This document shows positions 47,999-61,072 of a DNA stretch of 64,000 bases, piece by piece (the first letter of the stretch is position 1; each line of letters opens with the position of its first letter). This DNA is from Promerops cafer. Taxonomy: Eukaryota > Chordata > Aves > Passeriformes > Nectariniidae. The stretch spans positions 124,001-188,000 of the forward strand of contig VZSE01004149.1 of the NCBI GenBank assembly GCA_013398275.1. Reading direction: 5' to 3'. The position numbers and the translations under genes were made by a program. Below the pieces are notes generated by a model. It was not told the origin of the DNA. It worked only from the letters and a program-made list of their open reading frames with translations, and ran no database searches.

Positions 47999-49468
47999 TG
48001 TTTTGAACACTGGGTTGGTTTTGCATGGCTTGACTTTTTGGTGAGGAGGGAAGAAGCCAGCCACAGAAGTGATTTTTCTGTGGGAAGCTTCTAGAAGCTT
48101 CCTGCGTGCCTGGCAAAACCAATTGCAGGCTGGCTCTGAAAACAGACATGCCGCTAAGCCAATTGATGTAGTTAGTAATGCCTCTATGATGACATATTTA
48201 AGAAAGACAAAGTGTGTACAATTCCTCTTTTTTCTTTCAAGGGGTGGGGAGGCGGCTGCCGAGGGAGCCATCCCGGCACCGGGAGCGGCCACGCAGCTGG
48301 GGCCGGGGAGCAGCCACACCATCTCAGCACGGCTCGCAGCGAATTCTGCTTGCTCAGCCACTTTTAGCCAGCCGTGCTGCAAACAGAAGAGCAGAAGTGG
48401 TAGCAGCAGCTTGTCCTTTTCAGTGCCCCGCATGAAGAGAGGCGCTGAATGGTGCCACCCACGCGGCGGTGCCGAGTACCACACGACCGGCAGCCAGCGA
48501 CTCCCCAGGGTAGAGCCCAGACAGAATCAACCCTTCAGAGCTGCAAAACCCTTTTCAACTGATAGAACCTGAAAACAAACGAACCTGTGGACACCAGTTC
48601 TCTCCCAAGCCAGAGAAAAGGAAAAGGTGAAGACATGTGAGGAGAACAACATGGTGACACTAAGGTCGGTGAAGAGGGAGGAGGAGGAGGTGCTCTGGGC
48701 CTCGGAGCTGAAATTCTTCTTTCAAAACCAAAACAAATTGTTTTCCCTGTAATTCATGAAGTGCGTGGGGGGATGTAGAGCTCCGCTCACGGCCCTTGAG
48801 AAAAGGTGCTCATGCTGTAGCAGGTGGATGCTGAAAAGCTGTAATTTAGTGGTTAACTTGAACAGAGAGAGAGAAGATAGAGAAAGAGGATCCTTGCTTC
48901 CAAACAAGAACAACTCATAGTTAGAAAACGACACCCCATGAACTAAAACGACACCCCATGTAGTTCAGGGAGAGTATTTTGCCCGTGGAAGGGACTCAGG
49001 GACTCAGCAGGTCGGGCGGGACTGCTACTTGTTAAAATTAGAACCACATTAGAGAAGTTCACAGAGAACTGTCTCCCATGGGAAGGACCCCATGACATAA
49101 CAGAAGAGACTTCTCTCCCTAAGAGAACTGAAGAAGGATTTTTAGAAGTGACAAACTTACTTAAAACCCCATGTTTTGTCTCCCTGCACTGTTGCTGGGA
49201 AGGAAAGAAGGGCAGGGGAGGGGGAAAATGTGTTCTAAAGATTTACTTTAGTTCTCATTATCCTCTTTTAATTGTGTTAATAAATTTTTCTTTATACCTT
49301 TTAAGTTTTGAGCCTGTTTTGCCCTTGAAGTGTTTTCGGCTAATCCTTATCCCACCCCAAAACCAAAAGCCTATTGGTTTTTCTTTCCCCCTTCTCTGCC
49401 AACTCTAGCAGAGTGAGTAAATGGTTTTTCATGGGTGCGTGGCTTCTAGCCAGTATCAAACCCTGACA
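47999..49468 (+). mobile_element. Long LTR of an endogenous retrovirus (5' limit approximate)
   Basis: The 3' end TATCAAACCCTGACA at about 49454-49468 has the TG/CA-type terminus. An AATAAA signal at 49279-49284 lies about 185 bp before it. Further upstream are a TATTTAAG box near 48195 and a GC-rich stretch at 48240-48540 that resembles an R/U5 region. Phrases such as GTAGCAGGTGGATGCTGAAAAGCTGTAA and GAAGCTTCTAGAAGCTTCC are, from memory, typical of passerine ERV LTRs. The proposed 5' edge, TGTTTTGAAC, is a guess, and no clean target-site duplication was found. The 213-codon minus-strand and 167-codon plus-strand frames inside it are not retroviral genes. It is antisense to PHF21B. Confidence 0.62.
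48925..48960. repeat. 20-bp tandem duplication inside the LTR
   Basis: AAAACGACACCCCATG occurs at 48925-48940 and 48945-48960 with a 4-bp spacer. It belongs to the LTR sequence. Confidence 0.9.
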
Positions 49469-52400
49469 AACACAGAACTGTATTTTCACAGGAACTTGAC
49501 TGACTTTTGCTAGTGGTTTGTGTATTTTCTGCCTATATTTTCTGGTTTGGCACTGCCACTATTGAATTGATGATTCATTAGGTGACTCTTTTCTGTTTGC
49601 AAAGGGGAAAACTACCATTAAACCAGCAAATAAAAATCCATATTATTCAAAAAATTAAGAAGTAGAGGTTGAAGTTGACAAGGATTTCTGGGGTTTTCTT
49701 AACATTCTGCACAACAATTCTGTCCTTGAATATGCAGTTATCTTTGTGCCTCTGAGGAAAAAAAAATCCTTATTGTTTAGGATTACAATGGAAATATAAA
49801 AGCTAGACTGTGATTATACACACCAGTCAATAACTTCCATTTCCACTCTTTTCAGCATTACAAGTAAGCTTGCTTCTCTCACAGATACTCATCTATGATT
49901 AACTTCCTTCAATTTAAAGTGTCCATGAAGCCTTTAGGCACAAATGAGTGAAGACCTGTCTGCTTTCCTCCTGTGCATATACTTCCTTAGGCAAGCTCTG
50001 AACTAATCCACGCAGCTGGCATTCACTGGACTCAAAATCTGGTGTCACATTAAAGACCATGGATATCACTGCTTTGTACTGTCCATCTCTTTAAGAGCTT
50101 CTCCTGCTTCTAGACAACAATAACATCACATTATGATGATTTGACCAGCCCCAACTCATTTACTAGCCAAAATCAAAAAAGAAAGACAAAAAATAATAAT
50201 AATAAAAGTAAGGACAAAAATAATTTCTGTCTGCTCACAGCCTAAGCAAGATGGAAGCACACAAAATGCTGGGACACCTGGAGATGAAAATGAAGGGTTA
50301 GGCAGCAGCACAGCTAGTCCCTCCAAGCCTTTACTGAAGTCATGCAAAGAAAGAAAGCTTTTCTGTCCCCCTGTTATTCACCCAGAGTTCCAATGAAAGC
50401 TTGTACAACTGGCCTTGAGGCTCAGAGACACAGCATAGTCCAGATCCAGGCCAGACATGGATCAGAATTCACACCTTTCACATGGATACAAATGGCATCA
50501 GTGGAGAGGGGAAATTTCTTACCCTCTCATTTGCTGCTACTATGCAAAGCAGCATTTGACATGGAGTAACATAAAGACTTTTCAATTGGGAAAAAGGTAC
50601 CATGCCAGGTGTAAAAATGGCTTGAATACTTCCTGAGGTTTTCATGGATACTTTAGAATTCTATGTGCAGACTGTCATGGAGAGCTGACTTCTATGGAGG
50701 TTATTTTCAAAGTGCTTACAACACTGATCAGATCTGAAGGTCTCAAGCATCAGTAACAGGCTGGGGTTAGGGCTGCTTCTTCTTCCCCACCACTCTGGAT
50801 CAATTCTCTTGTTAAGAACTGAAAACTGACACTGATAGAAAGGCAGAGTAAACAGAGGGGGGTCCTTTGGAAAAGGTGCATCTGAGTGTAGCCCCCCTTG
50901 ATCTACCCTACATGTTCACCCTTACTGTAGAAGACTGGATTTTCTTGCCACTGTCAAGCTCTGTCGTGCTACCATCCACAAGGAATTATGGCACCACCAA
51001 GTTCTTATGGCACCACCTTAGTCACACCTTCACCTGTCCTGGCTGCACAGCAGAAGTGTAAAATACATACCTTGAAGGTGCTACAGCAAGCCACTGCCTC
51101 TCTCAGCAGCACAGGCAACCTACCAAACCCATCCANCATGGGAAGGACCCCATGACATAACAGAAGAGACTTCTCTCCCTAAGAGAACTGAAGAAGGATT
51201 TTTAGAAGTGACAAACTTACTTAAAACCCCATGTTTTGTCTCCCTGCACTGTTGCTGGGAAGGAAAGAAGGGCAGGGGAGGGGGAAAATGTGTTCTAAAG
51301 ATTTACTTTAGTTCTCATTATCCTCTTTTAATTGTGTTAATAAATTTTTCTTTATACCTTTTAAGTTTTGAGCCTGTTTTGCCCTTGAAGTGTTTTCGGC
51401 TAATCCTTATCCCACCCCAAAACCAAAAGCCTATTGGTTTTTCTTTCCCCCTTCTCTGCCAACTCTAGCAGAGTGAGTAAATGGTTTTTCATGGGTGCGT
51501 GGCTTCTAGCCAGTATCAAACCCTGACAAACACAGAACTGTATTTTCACAGGAACTTGACTGACTTTTGCTAGTGGTTTGTGTATTTTCTGCCTATATTT
51601 TCTGGTTTGGCACTGCCACTATTGAATTGATGATTCATTAGGTGACTCTTTTCTGTTTGCAAAGGGGAAAACTACCATTAAACCAGCAAATAAAAATCCA
51701 TATTATTCAAAAAATTAAGAAGTAGAGGTTGAAGTTGACAAGGATTTCTGGGGTTTTCTTAACATTCTGCACAACAATTCTGTCCTTGAATATGCAGTTA
51801 TCTTTGTGCCTCTGAGGAAAAAAAAATCCTTATTGTTTAGGATTACAATGGAAATATAAAAGCTAGACTGTGATTATACACACCAGTCAATAACTTCCAT
51901 TTCCACTCTTTTCAGCATTACAAGTAAGCTTGCTTCTCTCACAGATACTCATCTATGATTAACTTCCTTCAATTTAAAGTGTCCATGAAGCCTTTAGGCA
52001 CAAATGAGTGAAGACCTGTCTGCTTTCCTCCTGTGCATATACTTCCTTAGGCAAGCTCTGAACTAATCCACGCAGCTGGCATTCACTGGACTCAAAATCT
52101 GGTGTCACATTAAAGACCATGGATATCACTGCTTTGTACTGTCCATCTCTTTAAGAGCTTCTCCTGCTTCTAGACAACAATAACATCACATTATGATGAT
52201 TTGACCAGCCCCAACTCATTTACTAGCCAAAATCAAAAAAGAAAGACAAAAAATAATAATAATAAAAGTAAGGACAAAAATAATTTCTGTCTGCTCACAG
52301 CCTAAGCAAGATGGAAGCACACAAAATGCTGGGACACCTGGAGATGAAAATGAAGGGTTAGGCAGCAGCACAGCTAGTCCCTCCAAGCCTTTACTGAAGT

Positions 52401-53195
52401 CATGCAAAGAAAGAAAGCTTTTCTGTCCCCCTGTTATTCACCCAGAGTTCCAATGAAAGCTTGTACAACTGGCCTTGAGGCTCAGAGACACAGCATAGTC
52501 CAGATCCAGGCCAGACATGGATCAGAATTCACACCTTTCACATGGATACAAATGGCATCAGTGGAGAGGGGAAATTTCTTACCCTCTCATTTGCTGCTAC
52601 TATGCAAAGCAGCATTTGACATGGAGTAACATAAAGACTTTTCAATTGGGAAAAAGGTACCATGCCAGGTGTAAAAATGGCTTGAATACTTCCTGAGGTT
52701 TTCATGGATACTTTAGAATTCTATGTGCAGACTGTCATGGAGAGCTGACTTCTATGGAGGTTATTTTCAAAGTGCTTACAACACTGATCAGATCTGAAGG
52801 TCTCAAGCATCAGTAACAGGCTGGGGTTAGGGCTGCTTCTTCTTCCCCACCACTCTGGATCAATTCTCTTGTTAAGAACTGAAAACTGACACTGATAGAA
52901 AGGCAGAGTAAACAGAGGGGGGTCCTTTGGAAAAGGTGCATCTGAGTGTAGCCCCCCTTGATCTACCCTACATGTTCACCCTTACTGTAGAAGACTGGAT
53001 TTTCTTGCCACTGTCAAGCTCTGTCGTGCTACCATCCACAAGGAATTATGGCACCACCAAGTTCTTATGGCACCACCTTAGTCACACCTTCACCTGTCCT
53101 GGCTGCACAGCAGAAGTGTAAAATACATACCTTGAAGGTGCTACAGCAAGCCACTGCCTCTCTCAGCAGCACAGGCAACCTACCAAACCCATCCA
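49077..53195. repeat. 2,059-bp direct tandem duplication split by one N (probable misassembly)
   Basis: Positions 49077-51135 and 51137-53195 appear identical, with an offset of 2,060. They are separated only by the N at 51136. The first copy continues from LTR sequence on its left, and the second continues into unique intron on its right. Every open frame in the first copy recurs unchanged in the second. The first 392 bases of each copy are the 3' part of the LTR and the rest is unique intron. The pattern is that of two contigs overlapping by 2,059 bp and joined end to end with a placeholder N. Confidence 0.93.
51137..51528 (+). mobile_element. Second copy of the LTR 3' end (created by the duplication)
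   Basis: Identical to 49077-49468, including the AATAAA and the CCCTGACA end. It is not an independent insertion: identity continues for another 1.67 kb of non-LTR sequence. Confidence 0.88.
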
Positions 53196-56100
53196 CTAGT
53201 GCGGAGCTGAGATTCTCACAGACTTTTCAGTAACATACTGTGTTTCCATCCCAATCTTCAAAGCTCTCCCTGTAAAGACTTAATATGAAAGGCCAAGCTG
53301 GCCACGCTTCCCTGGTGCAGGGAGTCCCTACAACAAGGCTGAGGCAGCTGTCTCAAACTTCTTCTCTAAGAATTAGGAGCACACTCATTAATTTCTGCAC
53401 TAAATGTTTTCTATAGTGGCATGCAATTAATAGCAGCATGACCACTAAAAATAAGCAAATCGATAAAAAGAAACCATAAGCAGAACTCTCAGCTCTATGT
53501 GCTTCTTCCCAAGGAAAAGAGAAGAAATAGCTTACATAAGATGTTAATCTTGGTGCCTAACACATTACCAGAAGGTGCTTCAAGTACAGTGACAAGCACA
53601 GTAGAAGAGCTTCTGTACAATAAAAGAGATTAATAACTAAATTTATTAAGGGCTACATGTTCAGCCAGGCCTCTGCAAACCTTTTACAAAAAGTAATTTT
53701 GCTTGTTTTCTGCATGCATACAATGAATATTAAATACTGTTGCTTGATTGCTTACCACACTGATTAAGTTACCTTCAATTAGATTCTCTCTCTTCTCCTC
53801 CAGTAGCATTCCAACATATTCCCCTAGAAGCGCTGAGAGTTATATACCAGAAAGTTTTACAACATCTCTTAGGTTATTATAGTCCTTTCCCTTGGACATT
53901 GTAAAAACAACTTTACTCAATTCCATTATTCCTTTCTCAATCAAACAATGTAGTATACTTGTCTCTCCACTGCACAATTCTGTATAACTTTTTATACAAA
54001 TATGTATGCCTGTGAGCTTCTTTTCTATTTTCTTGAAAGACTGACTTGCATTTAGTAATGCTTTCCAGTGGCTGTGTACAATTTCAACACATTACACTTA
54101 AAAATCATGGGGTTTTTTAAACTCATGATGCAAACAGAGAGAGACTTTGCCATAGACCAACCTATTTCTTCTATAGTCACAGTGGCATCCCAAAACTTAT
54201 TTCTGTCTATAGGAGTTATTTTCCTTTCAAGAAATCTTCCAGAAGCCCTGCCACCAAGGAAGCCAGGAGCAGTGCCTGGCTTTGGTAAATATGTGAAGGG
54301 AAGCAGTAACTACCTGTAGAAATGTGATCATGAGAACTGTGATATGAAATTTTAAAATGGGACTGTGTTTTTAGCATTTGGAACACGTGGAGACTCTGGG
54401 TGGGCTCACATGGTACCCAGTGAAGAATAAATGCACACTAAGATAACAGAGCTCATCCCAAGGCAGCCCAGTGACCACATTCAGACCCTACTGAATTACA
54501 CATGTTAAAGTGACTGCAGAAGATAAAAATTAAGCAGTATCTGACAGCAGAACTTGGCAGAGCTGATTGAAATGTACACGTTTCACCTAAGGCCCTGTGA
54601 GTACCAGTTTGTTTTCACCACTGACCTCTGTGATCCCCCCAGTGCAGACACTGTTCTGCTCTAAGCAGCAGTGTCATGGGCAAAGCCACTCCAAACCATG
54701 CCTTCAACCAGCACTGGAAAGATAGGTCAGGGAAATAGCATTGTAATCTAACTGCCATTCAAACTGTCACAGTCTCTCCATTAACTTGAATGAGGATTGG
54801 ACTGGGCCCAAATTACTGACAACAAAACAGGAGGTTTATTTTAAATTTTTTTTACCTTTTCATTTAAAATCTTCCTGTTGAAGAACAGAAAATAACATTT
54901 CACATGTACCTCCAGGTGGCTACAGTGCAACTTATATTTGTCTGTAAACCAGTTCAAAATAGACAGAATACTTGCTCTGCAGCTGGAAACTGGAACTCAA
55001 CCTGACATAATTCCACCCCCCCTCCTTAGAGCAGATGGCACCATAAAGAAGAGGAATAGCTCTGGAGTACCACAGTGTTTAAGTAGAGGACCTCTAGGAT
55101 TTTCTTCTTAGAGTGCAGTGGAGAATCTGCAGTTTCAAAGCATCTCACTCAGCTGGAAACCTCAAAGACCAGAGTAAGAAGAGAAAGACTATCTGGAATT
55201 AGCTTCTCAAATATCACAGCTCACTTATTTGATGAAAGCAGAAATAACTTCATATTCTGGAAAAAAACCCCAAAAGTCTGCCAAAGAAGCTTGTTTTGGC
55301 AAATAATGAATGCCTAAAAATTATTGTTTGTATTGTGCAAAGAACTTGTAAGTAATGTTTGTTTGCTCACCACTTAATTAGTGGTTCTAAGTGATGGGAT
55401 TTTGCTGCCATTTGTGAATGTGCAAATTTTGAAACTTCATTCCCCAGATAGAAAAGCTTCCAGGAGGTCATATCATCAACCCATTCAAATGAACAAAACA
55501 AATGACAAGTATCTGTACAAATGTTGAAAATGAGGGATCTGTATGCATTATTTTATGTAACTCTTGTTAAATGCCTCAGTTTACTTGTGTGGTGTGTTTT
55601 TGCTCGACTGCATAGGGGTAAATCAAAAGAGGCTGTCAAGATGAGGAGCACAGAAGGGTCATATATATCAAACTCCTTTAGACATGGTGAGGACCCTCAA
55701 AATGGAGGAGTCCCCTCTTTCTGTCCAGCCAGCCTGGTAATATTTATGCCTACCTAAATCTAAAGGGAATCTGAAATCCCAAAGAAATAATGAGATTGGC
55801 CAAAAGGAGAAATGCCAGGGAGCAGTTGGTGTGCTGCCAGGAATGCAGATACTGACTTGGATTTTTCCCAGTCGTCTACACGCACCTGAGACAGAAGTGC
55901 AATCTGTCCACCTGAGAGGAAAGCCACTCCCAGAGGATGATTCACATGTAAGTAGGCTCCTAAAATGGCAGGAATCCCAAAAAGGCTCCACCCAGGCCTT
56001 TCACTCCTCCGCAGACCTTCAGAGAAGCAGCATATGCAGCCCAAAAGGTTAGGTGAGTGCAACTGTACTTGCACAAGCTACACCTGGACTCACCTGCTTG

Positions 56101-57460
56101 AGTAAAGGGACACAGCTGCCGGGGCACAGGAGCCTTTGCTGCTCTGGTTTCATCACTGCAGGGCTCTACATACTTCCCTGTCACAACTAGACTTGGCAGA
56201 GATGGAGACTGGGGAAGGTTCCATCCCTTCCAGAACAAGACTGAGCCATAGATAACACCCGAGTCCAGACATGGCACCTCTGTCATTCCCTGTGAAATAC
56301 TCCAGATTCTTGGTAGAGGAGTGATGGATATGGTTCTGCTGTCCCAGTAATTTGCTGCTACATGGGCAAAAAAAGTAAAGGTCTTAGCAGATGCCAAACC
56401 CAGCTGGGCTCAACTTGTTGGTATGCTTGGGAGACGGGAATTTGCATCTCCGAAGTTCAGTCCTAGAATGGCAGGATTGTACCAGTAACTCAGAGCAAGG
56501 TATGGGGCCTTGCCTGTCACCCACAGGGACAAAAGGAGGTTAGTGGCCAGCCTGGTCTGTGACCAAGTCTGATGAATAAAAGCTGAGGACATGGACTGTG
56601 ACAGGATTTAATTCTGCAGGATTTACAGCTCCTACTGGAAGATTAAAAACATCTCTTGATTTCCAAAATAATTTTTAGTTAGGTGCTTGTTTTCACAACA
56701 CTACAAGGAAGAAGGAGATGCTTTTTACTATAACACCTATGTGGTATCACATGGCCTTGCTTCCTGGAATTTTTATATTTCCACCTGAAGTTTCCAGTTT
56801 TCCTGGACCAGAAATGATGATGCACTCACCCTACAGCTCTTACAAAGGACAGCCTTCACAGAGACACAGTGCTGCAGACTTACAGTGGCCTCCCAGCTCA
56901 CCTGCATCCAGCTGTACCTGGGGAATGACAGCTTTGCACCATTCTGGTCCATGGCCATATTAAATCTATTTTCAAGACATCTGACTATTTAATTAGAAGC
57001 CAAACTTTCCACTTGTAGATGAAAACCTGGTATCTCTGAAGACATTGAGCACAAAGGAGGGAGGTTTGATGGATGGAGGGAGTTCCCCACTAGGAATCGA
57101 TACGGAAATTTTAAACTTCCCTGTGAGCTTGGAGGGGGAGAGGAACATATGGACCATGAAGAAGCATAAAGGAGGAGTGGCATGTATATGGGGCAGGCTG
57201 TTGCTGAAGAAGAGGGCCCGTTGTGGGCCTGTGAAAAAGCCAGAAAAAAGTCAGGGCACAAGACATACCCCTGATAACACGGTCTTACATACAGCTGCCT
57301 ACTTCATTTCTAGTTTTTCAGGAATGAGATTGCTAGGTATTTACTGCCCATTCTATCTATCTGAAATATTCACTAAATGGAAAAGTTAGTGAACTATGGC
57401 TCAGGGCAGCCAAGAAAGCACTGGTAGTTCATTAGTATTACGTGTGATTGCATAAACAAA

Positions 57461-57486
57461 TGAAAGCTGAAAGCTGAAAGCTGAAA
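57461..57486. repeat. (TGAAAGC)n short tandem repeat
   Basis: Nearly four copies of the 7-bp unit TGAAAGC. It is intronic. Confidence 0.9.
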
Positions 57487-58790
57487 TGGAAGCTGTGCCA
57501 GGAAGGGAGTGAAACAAAGTGAAATACAAACAAAAATATTGCCATGACCTGAACAGCAGACAGAAAGGATGTGTTCTTTCCAAAAAGCTGAGGAAATCAG
57601 CTGCTTCTACTTTTTTCAATTCTTCAAAATTGAATCTAGCACTGAATGAATTTTTTTCTATTTAACAAAAGCATAGGGCATTGGTACTTCTCTAAGTGCA
57701 GCATTTGCAATGCCATCACCATTGCTGAAACACAACCTAAATGATAATTTAGGTCCCATTACAGGTCTTTCAGCTGCTCTTGAACCTCATCTATTTTCAG
57801 AGGCAATCAGCTCATCTTTGACACCCCAAAATGGCAGAAATCAAAATGTTATTATGTTGTAAGAACAACTGAAAAGCAAAATCTTCAACTTGATAAGGAA
57901 ACCATAACTTCACTTTATGTTCACAACTCTGCCTTTCACAAAATGTGATTTAAAGAGAGAATTTAGGAACTTTGTATTGGAAATATTTCTTCCCCCAAGT
58001 AAATTTAGCTCACAGATCTTCTACTAGATTCTGCCACTTAAAAACAATTAGAAACAAATAAAGGAACGATAGGAAGAATATGTATCATCAACTTCAGCAC
58101 TTTTCTAGGGTTCATGTATGAGAAATAGAGCTCTAAGGGCCACAGTGGGAGAAATATATACTTAATACTCATTAATGTGAAGAGCAAACCATAGAATTGC
58201 AGCAAAACACTTGTTGAAAATGACATCCAAAATTTTTGAGAAAGGGGGCTGAAATGGGGAATAAAGTGCATAGTTATAGAAACAGTGATGGGTGTTCAGA
58301 AAAGAAGACAGTTTGCAACATTGTAAAAAAACAGAGAGTGCAACTCTCTGTTCATTCTTACCCAGAGAATCTTTTCTCGGTCTGGCACCTGGGTTAGCTA
58401 GGCCAAAACTTTGTATTGGGATAGACAAGGCAAGTAAGTCAGTGAAACAGAACATGGGGTTAAATCTTGAACAGGAAGGTTAACACTTCCACCAGTTCTT
58501 TTAATTACAGAATTGCAGATTTTCACTTCTGTGATTAGTGATTCAACTTTAAAGCATAAATTTACATTCCACCATATGTATTTTGTTCTTCCACAATGAA
58601 TCTACATTACATTTTATAGCTTTTCATTGTGCTATCAGTATGATCCCAGAAGAATTATTTTTTTCATGGACTGAAGTAAAACACAACTCTGCAAAATCAG
58701 TGTGCTGATGCACCCAGGCCTGGGCACTAGACAGGAGCAGAGAATATGCACAAAATGACACAACCCCCTCTTTGAAACTCTATTTTGTAC

Positions 58791-58883
58791 CTGAGGTAGC
58801 ACTGCTGGTCCTTGTCCTGCCAACCTCTGCAAGGAGCTGACCTGAGGAACCTTAATGGGCACTGCAGTGATAGTTCCCAAAGT
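58791..58883 (-). CDS. PHF21B: PHF21B 93-nt exon, most 5' one in the window
   Basis: The acceptor CTTCCAACAG and donor CAG|GTACAA frame 31 codons: TLGTITAVPIKVPQVSSLQR followed by LAGQGPAVLPQ. Mammalian PHF21B has LGTITAVPVTGPQVSSLQRLAG at this point, about 40 residues after its start codon. It is phase 0 at both ends, joining directly to VRPKTLIPD of the next exon. The start codon and its exon were searched for upstream to 64000 and not found, so they lie beyond the window. Confidence 0.95.
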
Positions 58884-59413
58884 CTGTTGGAAGAAAAACA
58901 TTTGAACACAGCTTAAAACAATTGCAAAGCTTTCCCAGACAGAATCTCTCTGAGCCAGCAGTTCCCTTCCAGCTCTTTTTCTCTTCCCAGCTGCCATGGC
59001 TGAAGGCTCTCTAGGCACCAGACTGTTTTCAAAAAAGATCTGAAATGCACCACAGTGACATGCATTGGTACAATGATGCATTTCATGGTAGCCAGGGTCA
59101 CAAAGAGATATTTGCTGTGCCTCAGGAAATAGTAAATACTGAATTATTAAAATGGAAAGCTGCCTATAAATCTACTACAGCACACTGCCACACAACATTC
59201 AGCTAAGATGACACCCATTTGGGCCAACACAGCATCTATTACTATCCATGTTTACTTTTGTTACTCACCCTTTTCTTAGTTGTATACCAAATTTATTCAA
59301 AGCCTATTTAAGATAGGATGGAATAAGCAGATAGCTTATAAATTTATGATTGAGCCATATACGTAAAGAAGACAGCTAACTTTCCCCATTCAATGTCTTT
59401 CATCCCTGATTTC

Positions 59414-59580
59414 AATTCATGGAATGGCTTGGATTGGAAGGGACCTTAAAGATCACCCAATTTCACCCCCCAGCACGGGCAGGGGCACTTCCCACCAGAC
59501 CAGGTTGCTCCAAGACCCATCCAATATGGCCTTGGACATTTCCAGGGATGGGGAAGCCACAGCTTCTAACCACAAGTTCA
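59414..59580 (-). mobile_element. CR1 LINE 3'-end fragment
   Basis: The plus strand reads ATTCATGGAATGGCTTGGAT, then TGGAAGGGACCTTAAAGATC. GGGCAGGGGCACTTCCCACC, AGACCAGGTTGCTCCAAG and CATTTCCAGGGATGGGG follow. This is a very typical antisense CR1 tail and is among the best preserved here. Confidence 0.96.
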
Positions 59581-60989
59581 TACTTTGGTTAACCAGCCAA
59601 TATTCTTAAGGCGAGGTTTTGTAACTTTTATCTAGCACTTTGTTATTGATGTTGGGAAGACACAGCAATATAAGCAAGCAGATGACTGTCATTATAACAG
59701 CAAGAGACAGTCACCGAACACAAAATCTTATCAGGCTGTTAGAAATGGCTAATATGGAGAAAAACACAGATTCAACTGAGTTTCTCTAAATTTAACTCTG
59801 CTCTAAACCAAGGTTTTGGGTCACAGCCAGCAAGATAAAATATGCTATTATTACCCCAATCTGGTAATGAAATTTGTCAGTAGAAAAGAAACTGTAACAT
59901 AATCAGCTCAAGGAAAGTGAAACTGTATCATATCCATGCTGATACGTTCTCCTCAGACCTCACCCACAGAGTGGCAAAACAGTCTATTTCATTCTATCTC
60001 CGGTGTTTGATAAGAAATAACAAGTGTATTCAGGCAGAATATTCTTAATAAACTTCTCCTACAGTGTTTACATTTTTACCTCTGCTACTCCTGTCAGAGA
60101 CATTTTGGGGTGTGATGTTGCACATTCAGCAAAGATTAACATTTGAAGATTTGCCTGAGTAAAACAACAAGGAGAGCTGAGCAGTTATAAACATGCAAGA
60201 TAATTTTTCTTGAGTACTCATGGATTACCAGTAGCCTGGATTATCCATGGAAAAAATATACTCCATTAAAATCCTGTCTCAAGCCAAGAGAAGAGGGAAA
60301 GGGGGCAGAGAGAGCAGCATTTCCATCCATAGATGATAAAACAAGTAAGTTACACCTTTATTTAGAAATAAAGGTTCTGGCAACAGGGTGAGGAACAGAA
60401 AGGGGTATTTCTGCCACAGTTTCCTTTATAGGGTGACACATGGACTAAAAACAATGGGAAGGATCTGACTGAACAACTTCATTGCCCTGTGTACCCTATC
60501 ACAGCCTCACACATCGGCAAGAATAACATGATGAACTACTGCAGTCTGGGGAGAAGGAGAAATTGAGCTGCCACCTGCTGCTATGGGCATTTATTAGACT
60601 TACCACAACTTCTTGCTTAATATTAGGATGGACTGTAATCAGTTCAGCCCAGATTCAGATTTATTAGGGTAAATACCGAAGTGAACTTTCCAACTCATGC
60701 TACAGAAAGCTTATCACAAGTAGGATCTATATTTTCGTACTATCCCAAATGAGATTTCTTTCACCACACAGTGAAGTCTAGGGTTTACTTGGAAATATCA
60801 GGGACACCACTACTTCTCCTGGTCTGCACAGATACCCTCTACAGAAAGTTAAAAACAAAAAGTTCTTCCTTCTGAAAGTTGTACTTTAAAGGCTACTGCC
60901 TCTGACCTTGCAAACGCACATTCTAATATTCCTATTCCTACAGACACACAAAGATTGGCAAAGATTTTCAAACTGGACAACAAAATACG

Positions 60990-61072
60990 TGGTGGTTGGC
61001 ATGGTGGTGTTCAGTCCAAGGCTGGACTTGATGATCTTGGATGTCTTTTCCAACCTTAATGATTCTGTGATG
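60990..61072 (+). mobile_element. CR1 LINE 3'-tail fragment
   Basis: GTGGTGTTCAGTCCAAGGCT precedes GGACTTGATGATCTTGGATG, then TCTTTTCCAACCTTAATGAT and the tail TCTGTGATG. This is a short sense-orientation CR1 3' end of about 80 bp. Confidence 0.93.

Larger units (their letters stand above)
42578..58790 (-). other. PHF21B: PHF21B long intron with LTR and misassembled duplication
   Basis: As assembled this intron is 16.2 kb. Removing the probable artefactual copy around 51136 would make it about 14.2 kb. It contains a long retroviral LTR (about 48.0-49.5 kb), the tail of that LTR again at 51.1-51.5 kb through the duplication, and small tandem repeats. I see no gene or CR1 copy at 42.6-47.9 kb or 53.2-58.8 kb. 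The reading frames there are short and unlike any family I know. Confidence 0.7.
15300..58883 (-). other. PHF21B: PHF21B gene (partial; 5' end beyond the window)
   Basis: This is the locus of PHD finger protein 21B, a nuclear histone-reader paralogue of PHF21A/BHC80, which is a subunit of the LSD1-CoREST repressor complex. Eleven coding exons were assembled on the minus strand with consistent phases. They give 440 residues: residues 1-31 N-terminal part, 32-143 Ser/Ala-rich linker, 144-184 basic linker with a KKKK patch, 185-227 with the conserved RQERKRRSTANPAYSG block, 228-253, 254-306 PHD finger, 307-366 coiled-coil start, and 367-440 coiled-coil end and Thr-rich tail. Human PHF21B is 531 residues. 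The difference is roughly the missing N-terminus plus one proline-rich exon not found here. The segment ALGLVTTEHLE and the ligand spacing of the finger support the family. Residues around the finger (NLQPCGTC) identify 21B rather than 21A. Confidence 0.93.

Noticed and set aside
47843..48484. 213-codon minus-strand open frame, the longest single frame apart from the 218-codon low-complexity frame
   Set aside because: It lies largely in the GC-rich part of the LTR, has no recognisable domain, and is overlapped by another long frame on the opposite strand. GC-rich LTR sequence has few stop codons by chance.
48925..48960. Two close 16-bp repeats considered as a CRISPR-like or regulatory array
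   Set aside because: There are only two units with a 4-bp spacer, inside a vertebrate LTR. It is an ordinary small tandem duplication.
49148..53233. Pairs of identical open frames that might suggest a duplicated gene
   Set aside because: All pairs have the same 2,060-bp offset and come from the apparent assembly duplication. None resembles a protein.
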